Origin: an uncultured Bacteroides sp.
GTDB lineage: Bacteria; Bacteroidota; Bacteroidia; Bacteroidales; Bacteroidaceae
DNA length: 64,000 nucleotides
Direction of reading: 5' to 3'
NCBI RefSeq assembly: GCF_963666545.1
Contig: NZ_OY762899.1
Span: 744,001 to 808,000, forward strand
How positions within the stretch are numbered: the first letter of the stretch is position 1; each line of letters begins with the position of its first letter. The position numbers and the translations under genes were made by a program. Of the stretch, positions 43,319 to 51,973 are shown one piece after another. The notes under the pieces are model-generated. The model was not told the origin of the DNA and searched no databases. It saw nothing but the letters and a program-made list of their open reading frames with translations.

Positions 43319-43891
43319 ATGAAACAAACGAGAAAAATGATAGGAATGATGTTGCTGGCTATCTGCCTTTTTCAACAACTAGCTGCTCAGGCTGACAATC
43401 AGGCCGTTGAGAAAAGTGATACATTGCATTATGTATTCAAACTGCATGGGCAAACACGTAGTTACAATGTGGTTATAGAGCAAAAAGAGGGCACTATGTA
43501 TTGGCAATGGTCTATCGTCAGGAACTTGAAGACACATACAGGTTGCATTGTTACTACGGCTCAAGGTTTATCACACGGAACCATGCTAAGTTTCTCTCAG
43601 CCAAATGATGGGGAACAACTGTTTTTGAAAGAACATGAAACTTTTGGGTGCATTTCTCAGGCAGCATTTCAATCTCTGATAACTGAAAAAAAATTCGTCT
43701 ACAATCATACCACCTTTCGTCTCCAAAATGAAGAAGGTTCGTTTGAGTTTTGTGGGACACGCTGTCCTCTGTTGAAAGTAGTGGCCGATATCGATGGAAC
43801 AGAGCTTTGGATTAGTAAGAATGCCACGCTCCCACTTATATGTAAAGCCTCAAAAAGTCCATTAGGTATTGACTGGATAATTAATAAATAA
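43319..43891 (+). CDS. Small secreted PUL protein of unknown function
   Basis: This 190-residue protein has a signal peptide ending LAAQA and otherwise no recognised domain. It looks beta-rich (LHYVFKLHGQTRSYNVVIEQ, GTMYWQWSIVR) and has five Cys residues in the mature part, including FCGTRCPLL. It lies 7 nt after the GH92 gene and 13 nt before the GH89 gene, so it is co-transcribed with them. A periplasmic accessory role in glycan handling is possible, but nothing in the sequence proves it. Confidence 0.8.
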   Translation: MKQTRKMIGMMLLAICLFQQLAAQADNQAVEKSDTLHYVFKLHGQTRSYNVVIEQKEGTMYWQWSIVRNLKTHTGCIVTTAQGLSHGTMLSFSQPNDGEQLFLKEHETFGCISQAAFQSLITEKKFVYNHTTFRLQNEEGSFEFCGTRCPLLKVVADIDGTELWISKNATLPLICKASKSPLGIDWIINK

Positions 43892-43904
43892 ACACCATAG
43901 AAAA

Positions 43905-46070
43905 ATGAAAAAGTATATAATCTGTTTTTTATTGGCTTCTGTATCCTCCTTATTCTCATTTGCTAATAATCCTATCAAGGGATTATTGGAACGTATTGAT
44001 CAAGGGGCTTCTAAGAAATTTATAGTTGAGGTGGTTAATCAACCAAACAACGATTTTTTTGAATTAGACCAAAAAGGTTCAAAGGTCGTGATTCGAGGTA
44101 ACAATTATGTCAGCATTGCTACGGGACTAAATTGGTACCTGAAATATTATGCAGGCATTCAATTATCGTGGAACGGTATGTCAGCTAAGTTGCCGGACAT
44201 TCTGCCTGCAGTAAAGGAAAAAAAACATTTTGAAACTCCGTTGAAGTTACGTTATGATTTCAATTATTGCACTTATTCTTATTCCATGGCCTTTTGGGAT
44301 TGGCAGCGTTGGGAGCAAGAGATTGATTGGATGGCGCTACATGGTGTAAATCTTCCATTAACTATTGTGGGAGAAGAATGCGTCTGGTTTAATATGCTTA
44401 AGAAGCTAGGTTACAGCAAGAAGGAAATCAATGAATTTATTGCCGGTCCGGCTTTTCTGGCTTGGTGGGAAATGAATAACCTCGAAGGCTGGGGTGGCCC
44501 AAATCCCGACAGTTGGTATACTCAGCAAACGATCTTACAGAAAAAGATATTGAAGCGCATGCGTGAATATGGCATTGAACCGGTTTTTCCCGGATATTCG
44601 GGCATGCTTCCTCACAATGCGAAAGAAAAACTGGGATTGAATGTAGCAGATGCTGAACTATGGAATGGGTATATTCGCCCGACTTTTCTTCAACCTACCG
44701 ATAGCCGCTTCCAAGAGATTGCGGCACTTTACTACAAAGAACTGGAGAGTTTATTTGGCAAAGCCAACTACTATTCAATGGATCCTTTTCACGAAGCAAA
44801 AGGTATTGAAAGTGTCGATTTGGATGCAGCAGGAAAAGCGGTTATGGATGCCATGAAGAAGGTCAACCCGAAAGCTGTTTGGGTAGTGCAGGGCTGGACA
44901 GAGAATCCTCGTGACGAGATGATCAAAAACATGAAAAACGGTGATTTGTTGATACTCGATTTATTTAGTGAATGCCGACCTATGTGGGGAATGCAACCTT
45001 CACTCTGGTATCGCGAACAGGGTTATCATCAACATGATTGGCTATTCTGCATGTTAGAGAACTTTGGTGCGAATGTGGGACTTCATGGGCGCATGGACCA
45101 GTTATTGAACAATTTCTACCAAACAAAAGATAATCCATTGGCAGCACACCTAAAAGGTATCGGTTTTACCATGGAAGGTATAGAGAATAATCCGGTAATG
45201 TTTGAACTGATGTCAGAGCTTCCTTGGCGTACAAAGAAAATCACCAAAGAGAGCTGGATAAAGGAATATGCAGCAGCTCGTTATGGCACAAGAAACAAAG
45301 CGATTGATGAAAGTTGGAACATTTTGATCAATGGCATCTACAATTGTCCGCAAGGAAATAATCAACAAGGTACTCACGAATCTATCTTCTGCGGACGCCC
45401 TTCGCTAAATAACTTCCAAGCCTCTAGTTGGTCAAAGATGCAGAACTATTATGATCCCACAACGACAGCTGATGCGGCCCGATTGTTACTGAGTATTGCC
45501 GATCAATATCGCGGGAATAATAACTTTGAATATGACTTGGTTGACATTGTTCGTCAGGCCATCTCTGATCAAGCAAGAATCGTTTATAACAGAACCATTG
45601 CCGATTTCAAAAGTTTCGATAAGAAGAGTTTTGAGGCGGATTCAAAAGAATTTTTAGATCTGCTGCTGGCACAGGATAAACTGCTTGGTACCCGAAAAGA
45701 GTTCCGTGTAGGCAACTGGATTCAGCAGGCACGCGCTTTAGGAAACACTGAAGAAGAAAAAAATCTGTATGAATGGAATGCACGCGTACAAATCACCACA
45801 TGGGGTAACCGTTTCTCTGCCAATGACGGCGGACTGCGTGACTATGCTCACAAAGAATGGAATGGAATTTTAAAAGATTTCTACTATAAAAGATGGAGTG
45901 CTTATTGGCAAGTACTACGAGATGTATTAGCCGGTAAACCAATGGTTGAACTAGATTATTACGCCATGGAAGAACCTTGGACAAAAGCAACGAACATCTA
46001 CACCGCTGAGCCTGAAGGCGATTGCGTTACAACAGCCGAAGAAGTTTTCAAGAAAGCTTTCGGCAAATAA
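43905..46070 (+). CDS. GH89 alpha-N-acetylglucosaminidase, secreted
   Basis: The 721-residue protein has a signal peptide (MKKYIICFLLASVSSLFSFA) and the NAGLU/GH89 sequence: RYDFNYCTYSYSMAFWDWQR, EIDWMALHGVNLPLTIVGEE, AFLAWWEMNNLEGWGGPNPD, FPGYSGMLPHNAKEKL, GWTENPRDEM and GFTMEGIENNPVMFEL. Its length is close to that of the human lysosomal enzyme. Family members remove terminal alpha-linked GlcNAc, as in heparan sulfate or gastric mucin alpha1,4-GlcNAc caps. It is followed 29 nt later by an HGSNAT/NagX-like gene, an intriguing pairing because both activities act in order in lysosomal heparan sulfate breakdown. Confidence 0.94.
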   Translation: MKKYIICFLLASVSSLFSFANNPIKGLLERIDQGASKKFIVEVVNQPNNDFFELDQKGSKVVIRGNNYVSIATGLNWYLKYYAGIQLSWNGMSAKLPDILPAVKEKKHFETPLKLRYDFNYCTYSYSMAFWDWQRWEQEIDWMALHGVNLPLTIVGEECVWFNMLKKLGYSKKEINEFIAGPAFLAWWEMNNLEGWGGPNPDSWYTQQTILQKKILKRMREYGIEPVFPGYSGMLPHNAKEKLGLNVADAELWNGYIRPTFLQPTDSRFQEIAALYYKELESLFGKANYYSMDPFHEAKGIESVDLDAAGKAVMDAMKKVNPKAVWVVQGWTENPRDEMIKNMKNGDLLILDLFSECRPMWGMQPSLWYREQGYHQHDWLFCMLENFGANVGLHGRMDQLLNNFYQTKDNPLAAHLKGIGFTMEGIENNPVMFELMSELPWRTKKITKESWIKEYAAARYGTRNKAIDESWNILINGIYNCPQGNNQQGTHESIFCGRPSLNNFQASSWSKMQNYYDPTTTADAARLLLSIADQYRGNNNFEYDLVDIVRQAISDQARIVYNRTIADFKSFDKKSFEADSKEFLDLLLAQDKLLGTRKEFRVGNWIQQARALGNTEEEKNLYEWNARVQITTWGNRFSANDGGLRDYAHKEWNGILKDFYYKRWSAYWQVLRDVLAGKPMVELDYYAMEEPWTKATNIYTAEPEGDCVTTAEEVFKKAFGK

Positions 46071-46099
46071 TGATTATAATCAATTAATTGAATATCAAG

Positions 46100-47185
46100 A
46101 TGGATCTATCACAAAAGAAGCAAAGATTACTATCCTTGGATGTACTGCGCGGATTGACCGTTGCAGGGATGATATTGGTCAACAATGGCGGAGGAGACTC
46201 CTCGTATGAACCTTTGCGCCATTCGGCTTGGAATGGTCTCTCAATTGCTGATCTCGTTTTTCCTTTCTTTCTTTTTATGGTAGGCATCTCCACCTATATT
46301 TCATTGCGGAAATATCAATTTGAGTGGTCTGGTCCGTTAATTTTGAAGATTTTAAAACGTACTTGCATCATTTTATTGATAGGATGTGCCATTCATTGGT
46401 TTGAAGCATGTTGCAAAGGAGATTTTTTTCCCTTTGATCATTTACGATTCACAGGCGTCTTGCAGCGAATAGGTCTCTGCTATGGCATTGTTTCCATCAT
46501 AGCTATTACCATGAAACATAAATGGACATTGTGGTTATGCGGTGCATTGTTAGTAGGATATACAGCCATTCTTTACTGGGGCAATGGCTATTCCTGTGAT
46601 GTCACCAATATTTTATCTATCACAGACCGTTTAATCTTTGGAGAAGCACACCTCTATCATAAAAGTCCGATTGACCCTGAAGGATTACTAGGCATCATTC
46701 CTTCCATTGCTCACACCCTTATCGGCTTCTGGTGTGGTAAATTGATCATAGAGAAGCAAACATTGGATCAAAAAATCATGCATTTGCTTCTCTTCGGCTT
46801 TGTACTAATGATTATTGGCTTGGCCTTCTCATATGGTATGCCTATCAATAAAAGAATATGGTCACCTACATTGGTATTGTTCACCTGTGGCATGGCAGCT
46901 AGTCTGTTAGCCTTCCTCATGTATATCATAGACGCCAAAGAGCATAAAAACTGGACGCCCTTCTTCGTCTGTTTTGGTGTGAATCCTCTTTTCATTTACG
47001 TGATGAGTGAATTATTATCAATTGTTTTCGGACAGTATGGTGTTTCAAACAACTTATATAGCGAAATTCATTCTTTCATAGCAGATGCCCAAGTATCATC
47101 ATTAGTATATGCCGTCATCTTTGTCTTTTTGAACTGGGGAATTGGCTATCCTCTCTATAAAAAAGAAGTCTATATTAAAATATGA
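46100..47185 (+). CDS. HGSNAT/NagX-like multi-pass membrane acyltransferase
   Basis: Starting at the ATG at 46100 (an earlier in-frame TTG at 46088 is less likely), the protein has 361 residues and about nine or ten membrane helices. The opening RLLSLDVLRGLTVAGMILVN and RHSAWNGLSIADLVFPFFLF match the heparan-alpha-glucosaminide N-acetyltransferase and NagX (DUF5009) family, including the His (His41) that corresponds to the active-site His of the human enzyme. In the inner membrane it may acetylate or otherwise handle an amino sugar. It ends the GH92-GH89 operon; the 123 nt to susC contain a new -7 box. Confidence 0.86.
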   Translation: MDLSQKKQRLLSLDVLRGLTVAGMILVNNGGGDSSYEPLRHSAWNGLSIADLVFPFFLFMVGISTYISLRKYQFEWSGPLILKILKRTCIILLIGCAIHWFEACCKGDFFPFDHLRFTGVLQRIGLCYGIVSIIAITMKHKWTLWLCGALLVGYTAILYWGNGYSCDVTNILSITDRLIFGEAHLYHKSPIDPEGLLGIIPSIAHTLIGFWCGKLIIEKQTLDQKIMHLLLFGFVLMIIGLAFSYGMPINKRIWSPTLVLFTCGMAASLLAFLMYIIDAKEHKNWTPFFVCFGVNPLFIYVMSELLSIVFGQYGVSNNLYSEIHSFIADAQVSSLVYAVIFVFLNWGIGYPLYKKEVYIKI

Positions 47186-47215
47186 TGAATAAATAGGGGA
47201 GTGTTCAAAAATACA

Positions 47216-47266
47216 CCTTTTCTTTTTGATTTTCCCCCTACCCTATCCAGCCAACCTTTACATTTG
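47216..47266 (+). promoter_or_regulatory. Promoter region of the susC-susD-GH28 operon
   Basis: TACATTTG (47259-47266) is a -7 box 41 nt before the ATG at 47308. The 12-mer CCTTTTCTTTTT begins 43 nt upstream, as at the GH92 promoter (38 nt there). No well-spaced TTTG, which would suit activator dependence. Confidence 0.5.
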
Positions 47267-47307
47267 CCTACAATAAAATGTTTTTATTAACCTTTAATTA
47301 TCACATT

Positions 47308-50289
47308 ATGCGAAAAACTTTTTTTTTGAATCTATTCGTCTTTCTGATAACTAGCATTTCCGCTTTTGCTCAAAGCAGCATATCCGGAAAAGTAAAAGAC
47401 GAGAAAGGAGAGACACTTGTTGGTGTAAATGTCCTTGTAAAAGGAACAACCATTGGTACAATTACCGATATGGATGGTTCTTTTGAAATTAAGGCTGCTT
47501 CCGGGAAGACTCTTACATTTACTTATATAGGATACATCCCTCAAGAAGTAAAAGTCACTAATCAATCCTCTATGACTGTCATATTGAAAGAGGACAATAA
47601 AACATTGGATGAAGTAGTAGTGATAGGCTACGGCAGTATGACCCGTAAGGATGTCACCAGTTCTATTACTACAGTGAAAGCTGACAAACTGAATACCGGT
47701 GTTTATACCGATCCCGGACAGTTGCTGCAAGGCAAGGTCCCCGGATTAACGGTCGTTCAGAGCAGTGATCCTACATCTGGAACAACTTCAATCTCTCTTC
47801 GTGGCGCATCTTCTTTTCGTACAGGTGAAGCGATGGAGCCTTATTATGTTGTTGACGGTATTCCCGGTATGTCTTTGAATCTTATAGCTCCAGAGGACAT
47901 TGAATCCATTGATGTACTTCGCGACGCATCTGCAACTGCTATTTACGGTTCTAAGGCTGCCAATGGTGTGATTGTTATCACAACAAAGAAAGGAAGCAAA
48001 AGTGATCGTTCATCTGTTTCATATAGTGGCTATGTTGGATTTGATAACATTGCCAAACGTCTTGATATGATGACAGCCAGTGACTTGCTTTCTTATGCGT
48101 CGGCTAACAATATTACGCTGCCTAATAATAAAGGTTACAATACGAATTGGAATGATGAAGTGCTTCGTACGGCAGTCAGCCACAATCATAATATTTCTAT
48201 TAACGGAGGAAATGAACGTTCCAGTTACAATGCAAGTTTAAATTATTTAAACAAGGAAGGTATCGTGCGTGGTACTGAATTTGAGCGTATTTCAGGTCGT
48301 GCTTATGTGCAGACAAAATGTTTAAATGATCGTTTGGCCTTATCTTTCAATATTAATGCAGTACAGAGTAAAGGCAAAAGCGTTTCATCAAATAAAGATG
48401 GGCAAAGTGTATTTGATGCCATGAACTATTATTCACCCTTACTTCCTACAAAAAATGAAGATGGAACGTGGTATAATTACACATCGGCAAGTCAATATTA
48501 CAACCCGCTGTCCATGATTAACGAGGACACTTATGAAACGGTTAAGAAAGTTATTCAGGGAACGGGTAAGGCCACTTTAGAAATCAATAAGGGTTTGTTT
48601 TGGAACTTGAATCTTTCTTATGAAAACGAACAAGTCAACTATAATAATTACAATACTATACAGTCTCAGATCGTTACTGCTAATGGACAGGCTTATCGTG
48701 GAACTTTTGAGAATAAAAAGAAAGTGATGGAAACCTATTTCAATTATGATCATACATTTGCTAATGTTCATAAATTAGGTCTGATGGCCGGTTATTCTTA
48801 TGACCAAAAGGATAATAACGATGGATTGGGTCTTACGGTTTATCATTTCTATAGCAATGCTACTTCATACTATAACCTTGCTATTGCTAACAAAATGGAT
48901 ATGAGTGGTATAACTGCCTATCCATTGGAAACACTCCGTATGATTTCTTTCTATGGCCGTTTGAATTATTCATATAATAGCAAATATATGCTTCAGGCTA
49001 CAGTTCGTCGTGATGGTTCTTCTGCTTTCGGTGCGAACAATCGTTGGGGAACATTCCCTTCCGCATCTCTTGCATGGCGTATGAGCGAAGAGAAATTCAT
49101 TAAAGATTTGAACGTGTTTGATGATTTGAAATTCCGCGTAGGTTATGGTGTCAGCGGTAACTCTTTGGGATTTGGCGCTTTCCAGGCAATTCAAACTTAT
49201 GGTCCTTCCGGATGGTTCACCTACACAGACGCTAATGGAAAGTCAAGCCTTTACCGTACAATAGCTGCTCAATCAAATGCAAATGCAAATTTGAAATGGG
49301 AACGAACTGCAATGCTCAATGCAGGCTTTGATTTTAGTTTCTTCGGAGGGCGCCTGGGTGGTACAATCGAATATTATGATAAGCGTACAAGCGATTTGAT
49401 TTATTCATATAAAGTATCAACAAACCGCTATCCTTATGGCACTATGATTGCAAATGTGGGTGATATTACCAATAGAGGTATTGAATTTACAATCAATGCA
49501 ACCCCTATCAGTACAAAGAAATTCACTTGGGATACAAGCTTGAACCTTTCACACAACAAAAATAATGTGAAGAGTATTTCCAACAGTAATTATTCTGTAG
49601 CTTATATTGCAACAGGTGATCCCGAAATTGCAGGTTATTCATCAAACGCAGATGTAGAGCGTATTATGGAAGGCCAACCACTTGGAACGTTTTATACTTA
49701 TGAATGGGCCGGTTATAACTCAGACGGCGTATCAGTATTCTACAAACATAATCCGGAAACCGGCGAACGCACCGGTGAAACGACAAAAGACCCGGTTGAT
49801 ACAGACCGTACCATTACAGGCAATGCGCAACCTAAATTAAATTTGGGTTGGACAAACAACTTCAAATATAAGAATTGGAGTTTGGACCTGTTCTTTACAG
49901 GAGTCTTTGGCAATAAAATTTATAATGCAACTAACGAGCAATATAGTAATGTGGGGTTTGTTACCGAAGGTAGAAATGTATTGAAATCAGTAGCAACAGA
50001 ACAAAAAGCTACAGATATTCAGTCACAAGCTCCTTCTGATCGTTGGTTAGAGAATGGAGACTATTTCCGTTTGTCAACCCTCTCTTTGGGTTACTCTTTC
50101 GGAAAGATGGGTAATTGGGCGAATTCACTCAAGGTATATGCAACCTGCAATAACTTGTTTACAATTACCGGCTATTCCGGTCGTGATCCTGAAATTAATC
50201 TTGGTGGCTTGGATCCTGGAATTGATAGACGTACTAGCTATTATCCTCGTACCCGTACATTTATGTTAGGTGTAAATGTTAATTTCTAA
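47308..50289 (+). CDS. SusC-like TonB-dependent receptor of the second PUL
   Basis: From the ATG at 47308 (MRKTFFLNLFVFLITSISAFAQ, signal peptide) the protein has 993 residues. It shows a carboxypeptidase-D-like domain (ISGKVKDEKGETLVGVNVLV), the plug signatures LDEVVVIGYGSMTRKDVTS, LRGASSFRTGE and YYVVDGIPG, then IDVLRDASATAIYGSKAANG, and a beta barrel ending in the aromatic VNVNF. An earlier in-frame ATG (47278) would place about ten residues ahead of the signal peptide. SusC imports oligosaccharide under the SusD lid. susD follows after 22 nt. Confidence 0.96.
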   Translation: MRKTFFLNLFVFLITSISAFAQSSISGKVKDEKGETLVGVNVLVKGTTIGTITDMDGSFEIKAASGKTLTFTYIGYIPQEVKVTNQSSMTVILKEDNKTLDEVVVIGYGSMTRKDVTSSITTVKADKLNTGVYTDPGQLLQGKVPGLTVVQSSDPTSGTTSISLRGASSFRTGEAMEPYYVVDGIPGMSLNLIAPEDIESIDVLRDASATAIYGSKAANGVIVITTKKGSKSDRSSVSYSGYVGFDNIAKRLDMMTASDLLSYASANNITLPNNKGYNTNWNDEVLRTAVSHNHNISINGGNERSSYNASLNYLNKEGIVRGTEFERISGRAYVQTKCLNDRLALSFNINAVQSKGKSVSSNKDGQSVFDAMNYYSPLLPTKNEDGTWYNYTSASQYYNPLSMINEDTYETVKKVIQGTGKATLEINKGLFWNLNLSYENEQVNYNNYNTIQSQIVTANGQAYRGTFENKKKVMETYFNYDHTFANVHKLGLMAGYSYDQKDNNDGLGLTVYHFYSNATSYYNLAIANKMDMSGITAYPLETLRMISFYGRLNYSYNSKYMLQATVRRDGSSAFGANNRWGTFPSASLAWRMSEEKFIKDLNVFDDLKFRVGYGVSGNSLGFGAFQAIQTYGPSGWFTYTDANGKSSLYRTIAAQSNANANLKWERTAMLNAGFDFSFFGGRLGGTIEYYDKRTSDLIYSYKVSTNRYPYGTMIANVGDITNRGIEFTINATPISTKKFTWDTSLNLSHNKNNVKSISNSNYSVAYIATGDPEIAGYSSNADVERIMEGQPLGTFYTYEWAGYNSDGVSVFYKHNPETGERTGETTKDPVDTDRTITGNAQPKLNLGWTNNFKYKNWSLDLFFTGVFGNKIYNATNEQYSNVGFVTEGRNVLKSVATEQKATDIQSQAPSDRWLENGDYFRLSTLSLGYSFGKMGNWANSLKVYATCNNLFTITGYSGRDPEINLGGLDPGIDRRTSYYPRTRTFMLGVNVNF

Positions 50290-50311
50290 TCATCTAAAAA
50301 TTGAACTTACA

Positions 50312-51943
50312 ATGAAAAGCTATATCAAAAATACCTTATTTGCAGGTTTGCTGTTATCATCAGCAACAGCCTGCACCGATTTGGATGTAAAGATCATGTC
50401 CACTTATACTTCTTATCCGAGTTCCGAAATTGCAACTGAAGCAAAGATGGCAGATTTATACTATGGATTCCGTGGCCCTTTGGGACGTCGTTATGTTGAA
50501 GCCACATGTTTATCTTCCGATGAACTTACGGCAGTTACTTATGGCAATAACTGGTATGACGCAGGTAATTATGTCCACTCTTCACTTCATATGACTAATC
50601 CGGATGATGCACATATCGATTGGCTAGGTGATATCACCGGAACCATTACCAAGTGTAATCAGGCTATTGTAGACCTTGGAGGTGACGGCGCAACTGATGA
50701 GTCTATCGCAAAAGCTTTGACAATGCGTGCTTTCTATCATTTCATCTTTATGGATATGTTCGGCAATACTCCTATTTTGGATCATGTTATTGGAGAGAAT
50801 GAGGCAATTAATCGTTCTCCACGTGCTGAAGTAGCAGCCTTTATAGAAAACGATCTACTTCGTGCCATTAATTCCGGCGGCTTATCCGAAAAGGTTGATG
50901 CCTCTACTTATGGAAAACCAACTAAATGGATGGCTGAAGCTCTTCTTGTGAAACTATATCTAAACTGGGCTGTTTACACTTCCGGTGATGTTGCTACTTA
51001 TGCGCCCACTTTGGCAAATTCCAAACTTAATGATGCAGTGAAATACTGTGATGAACTAATTAATAGCGGTAAGTTTAATCTGAGCGATAGTTATCGCAAG
51101 AAGTTCATGCCGGATAATGATTACCTGATTAAAGATTTCATCTATGCAATGCCTTATGATAATGCCACAGCAAAAGGTATGACGTACGCCCGATTCCAAT
51201 TCTGGCCTAAATTCAACAACGATGGAGGAAGTGGCACTGGTTTACTCGGCGTAACTCTTTCAAAGAATGCAGGTGGTATTTTTACAGTTACACCCGAAGC
51301 AGCCGATCGTTTCAACTTGGAAGGAGACGAACGTAATGATATCATTTTGAAAGAATCTCTTTATAAGTATAATATTTCAACATTTGCTAAAACCACAACG
51401 CCTTATATGTATAATGGACAGCGTGTGGTGCTTACCAAAAACGTTACTTTACTTAAATCGAATGATACCTCTATGAATGTAGGTGATGATTTCAATGGTT
51501 GGAATCAGGGTTACCGTTGCATCAAGTGGGCCATACAGGCTGCCGACTATGACACCTATGAGCGTAACCAAAGTAACGATGTGCCTATTTTCCGTTATGC
51601 AGATATTCTGCTGATGAAAGCTGAAGCTATTCTTCGCGGTGCAACAGCTACCAATAACGATACTCCTATGAGTTTATTCAACCAGATTCGCAGTTATGTG
51701 AAAGCTCCTACAATGACCACATCTCCTACTTTGCAAGATGTTCTTGACGAACGTGGACGTGAGTTCTTTACTGAGATGTGGCGTCGCAATGACTTGATCC
51801 GTTTCGGTCAATTCGAAAATGATTGGGGGTTGAAACATGTTGTGAATCCAGCTGCCAAGACTCAGACATGGCGCCGTATATTCCCGATTCCTAAAAATGT
51901 GATGAATTCTAATACCAACTGGACACAGAATACCGGATACTAA
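50312..51943 (+). CDS. SusD/RagB-like surface glycan-binding lipoprotein
   Basis: The start at 50312 (MKSYIKNTLFAGLLLSSATAC) gives a lipoprotein signal peptide with Cys21; an earlier in-frame ATG (50276) overlaps susC. The 543-residue product has the SusD layout: LDVKIMSTYTSYPSS, the helical repeats (AKALTMRAFYHFIFMDMFGN, WMAEALLVKLYLNWAVY), FRYADILLMKAEAILRG, and LQDVLDERGREFFTEMWRRNDLIRFGQFE near the end. SusD caps SusC and delivers glycan. Tandem with susC (22 nt) and the GH28 gene (30 nt). Confidence 0.95.
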   Translation: MKSYIKNTLFAGLLLSSATACTDLDVKIMSTYTSYPSSEIATEAKMADLYYGFRGPLGRRYVEATCLSSDELTAVTYGNNWYDAGNYVHSSLHMTNPDDAHIDWLGDITGTITKCNQAIVDLGGDGATDESIAKALTMRAFYHFIFMDMFGNTPILDHVIGENEAINRSPRAEVAAFIENDLLRAINSGGLSEKVDASTYGKPTKWMAEALLVKLYLNWAVYTSGDVATYAPTLANSKLNDAVKYCDELINSGKFNLSDSYRKKFMPDNDYLIKDFIYAMPYDNATAKGMTYARFQFWPKFNNDGGSGTGLLGVTLSKNAGGIFTVTPEAADRFNLEGDERNDIILKESLYKYNISTFAKTTTPYMYNGQRVVLTKNVTLLKSNDTSMNVGDDFNGWNQGYRCIKWAIQAADYDTYERNQSNDVPIFRYADILLMKAEAILRGATATNNDTPMSLFNQIRSYVKAPTMTTSPTLQDVLDERGREFFTEMWRRNDLIRFGQFENDWGLKHVVNPAAKTQTWRRIFPIPKNVMNSNTNWTQNTGY

Positions 51944-51973
51944 TAAAAGAAAGAACAGTAAAACATACTATTT

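Noticed and set aside
47190-47225. Terminator between the NagX-like gene and susC
   Set aside because: Only a four-pair GTGT/ACAC stem could be found, too weak to support termination.
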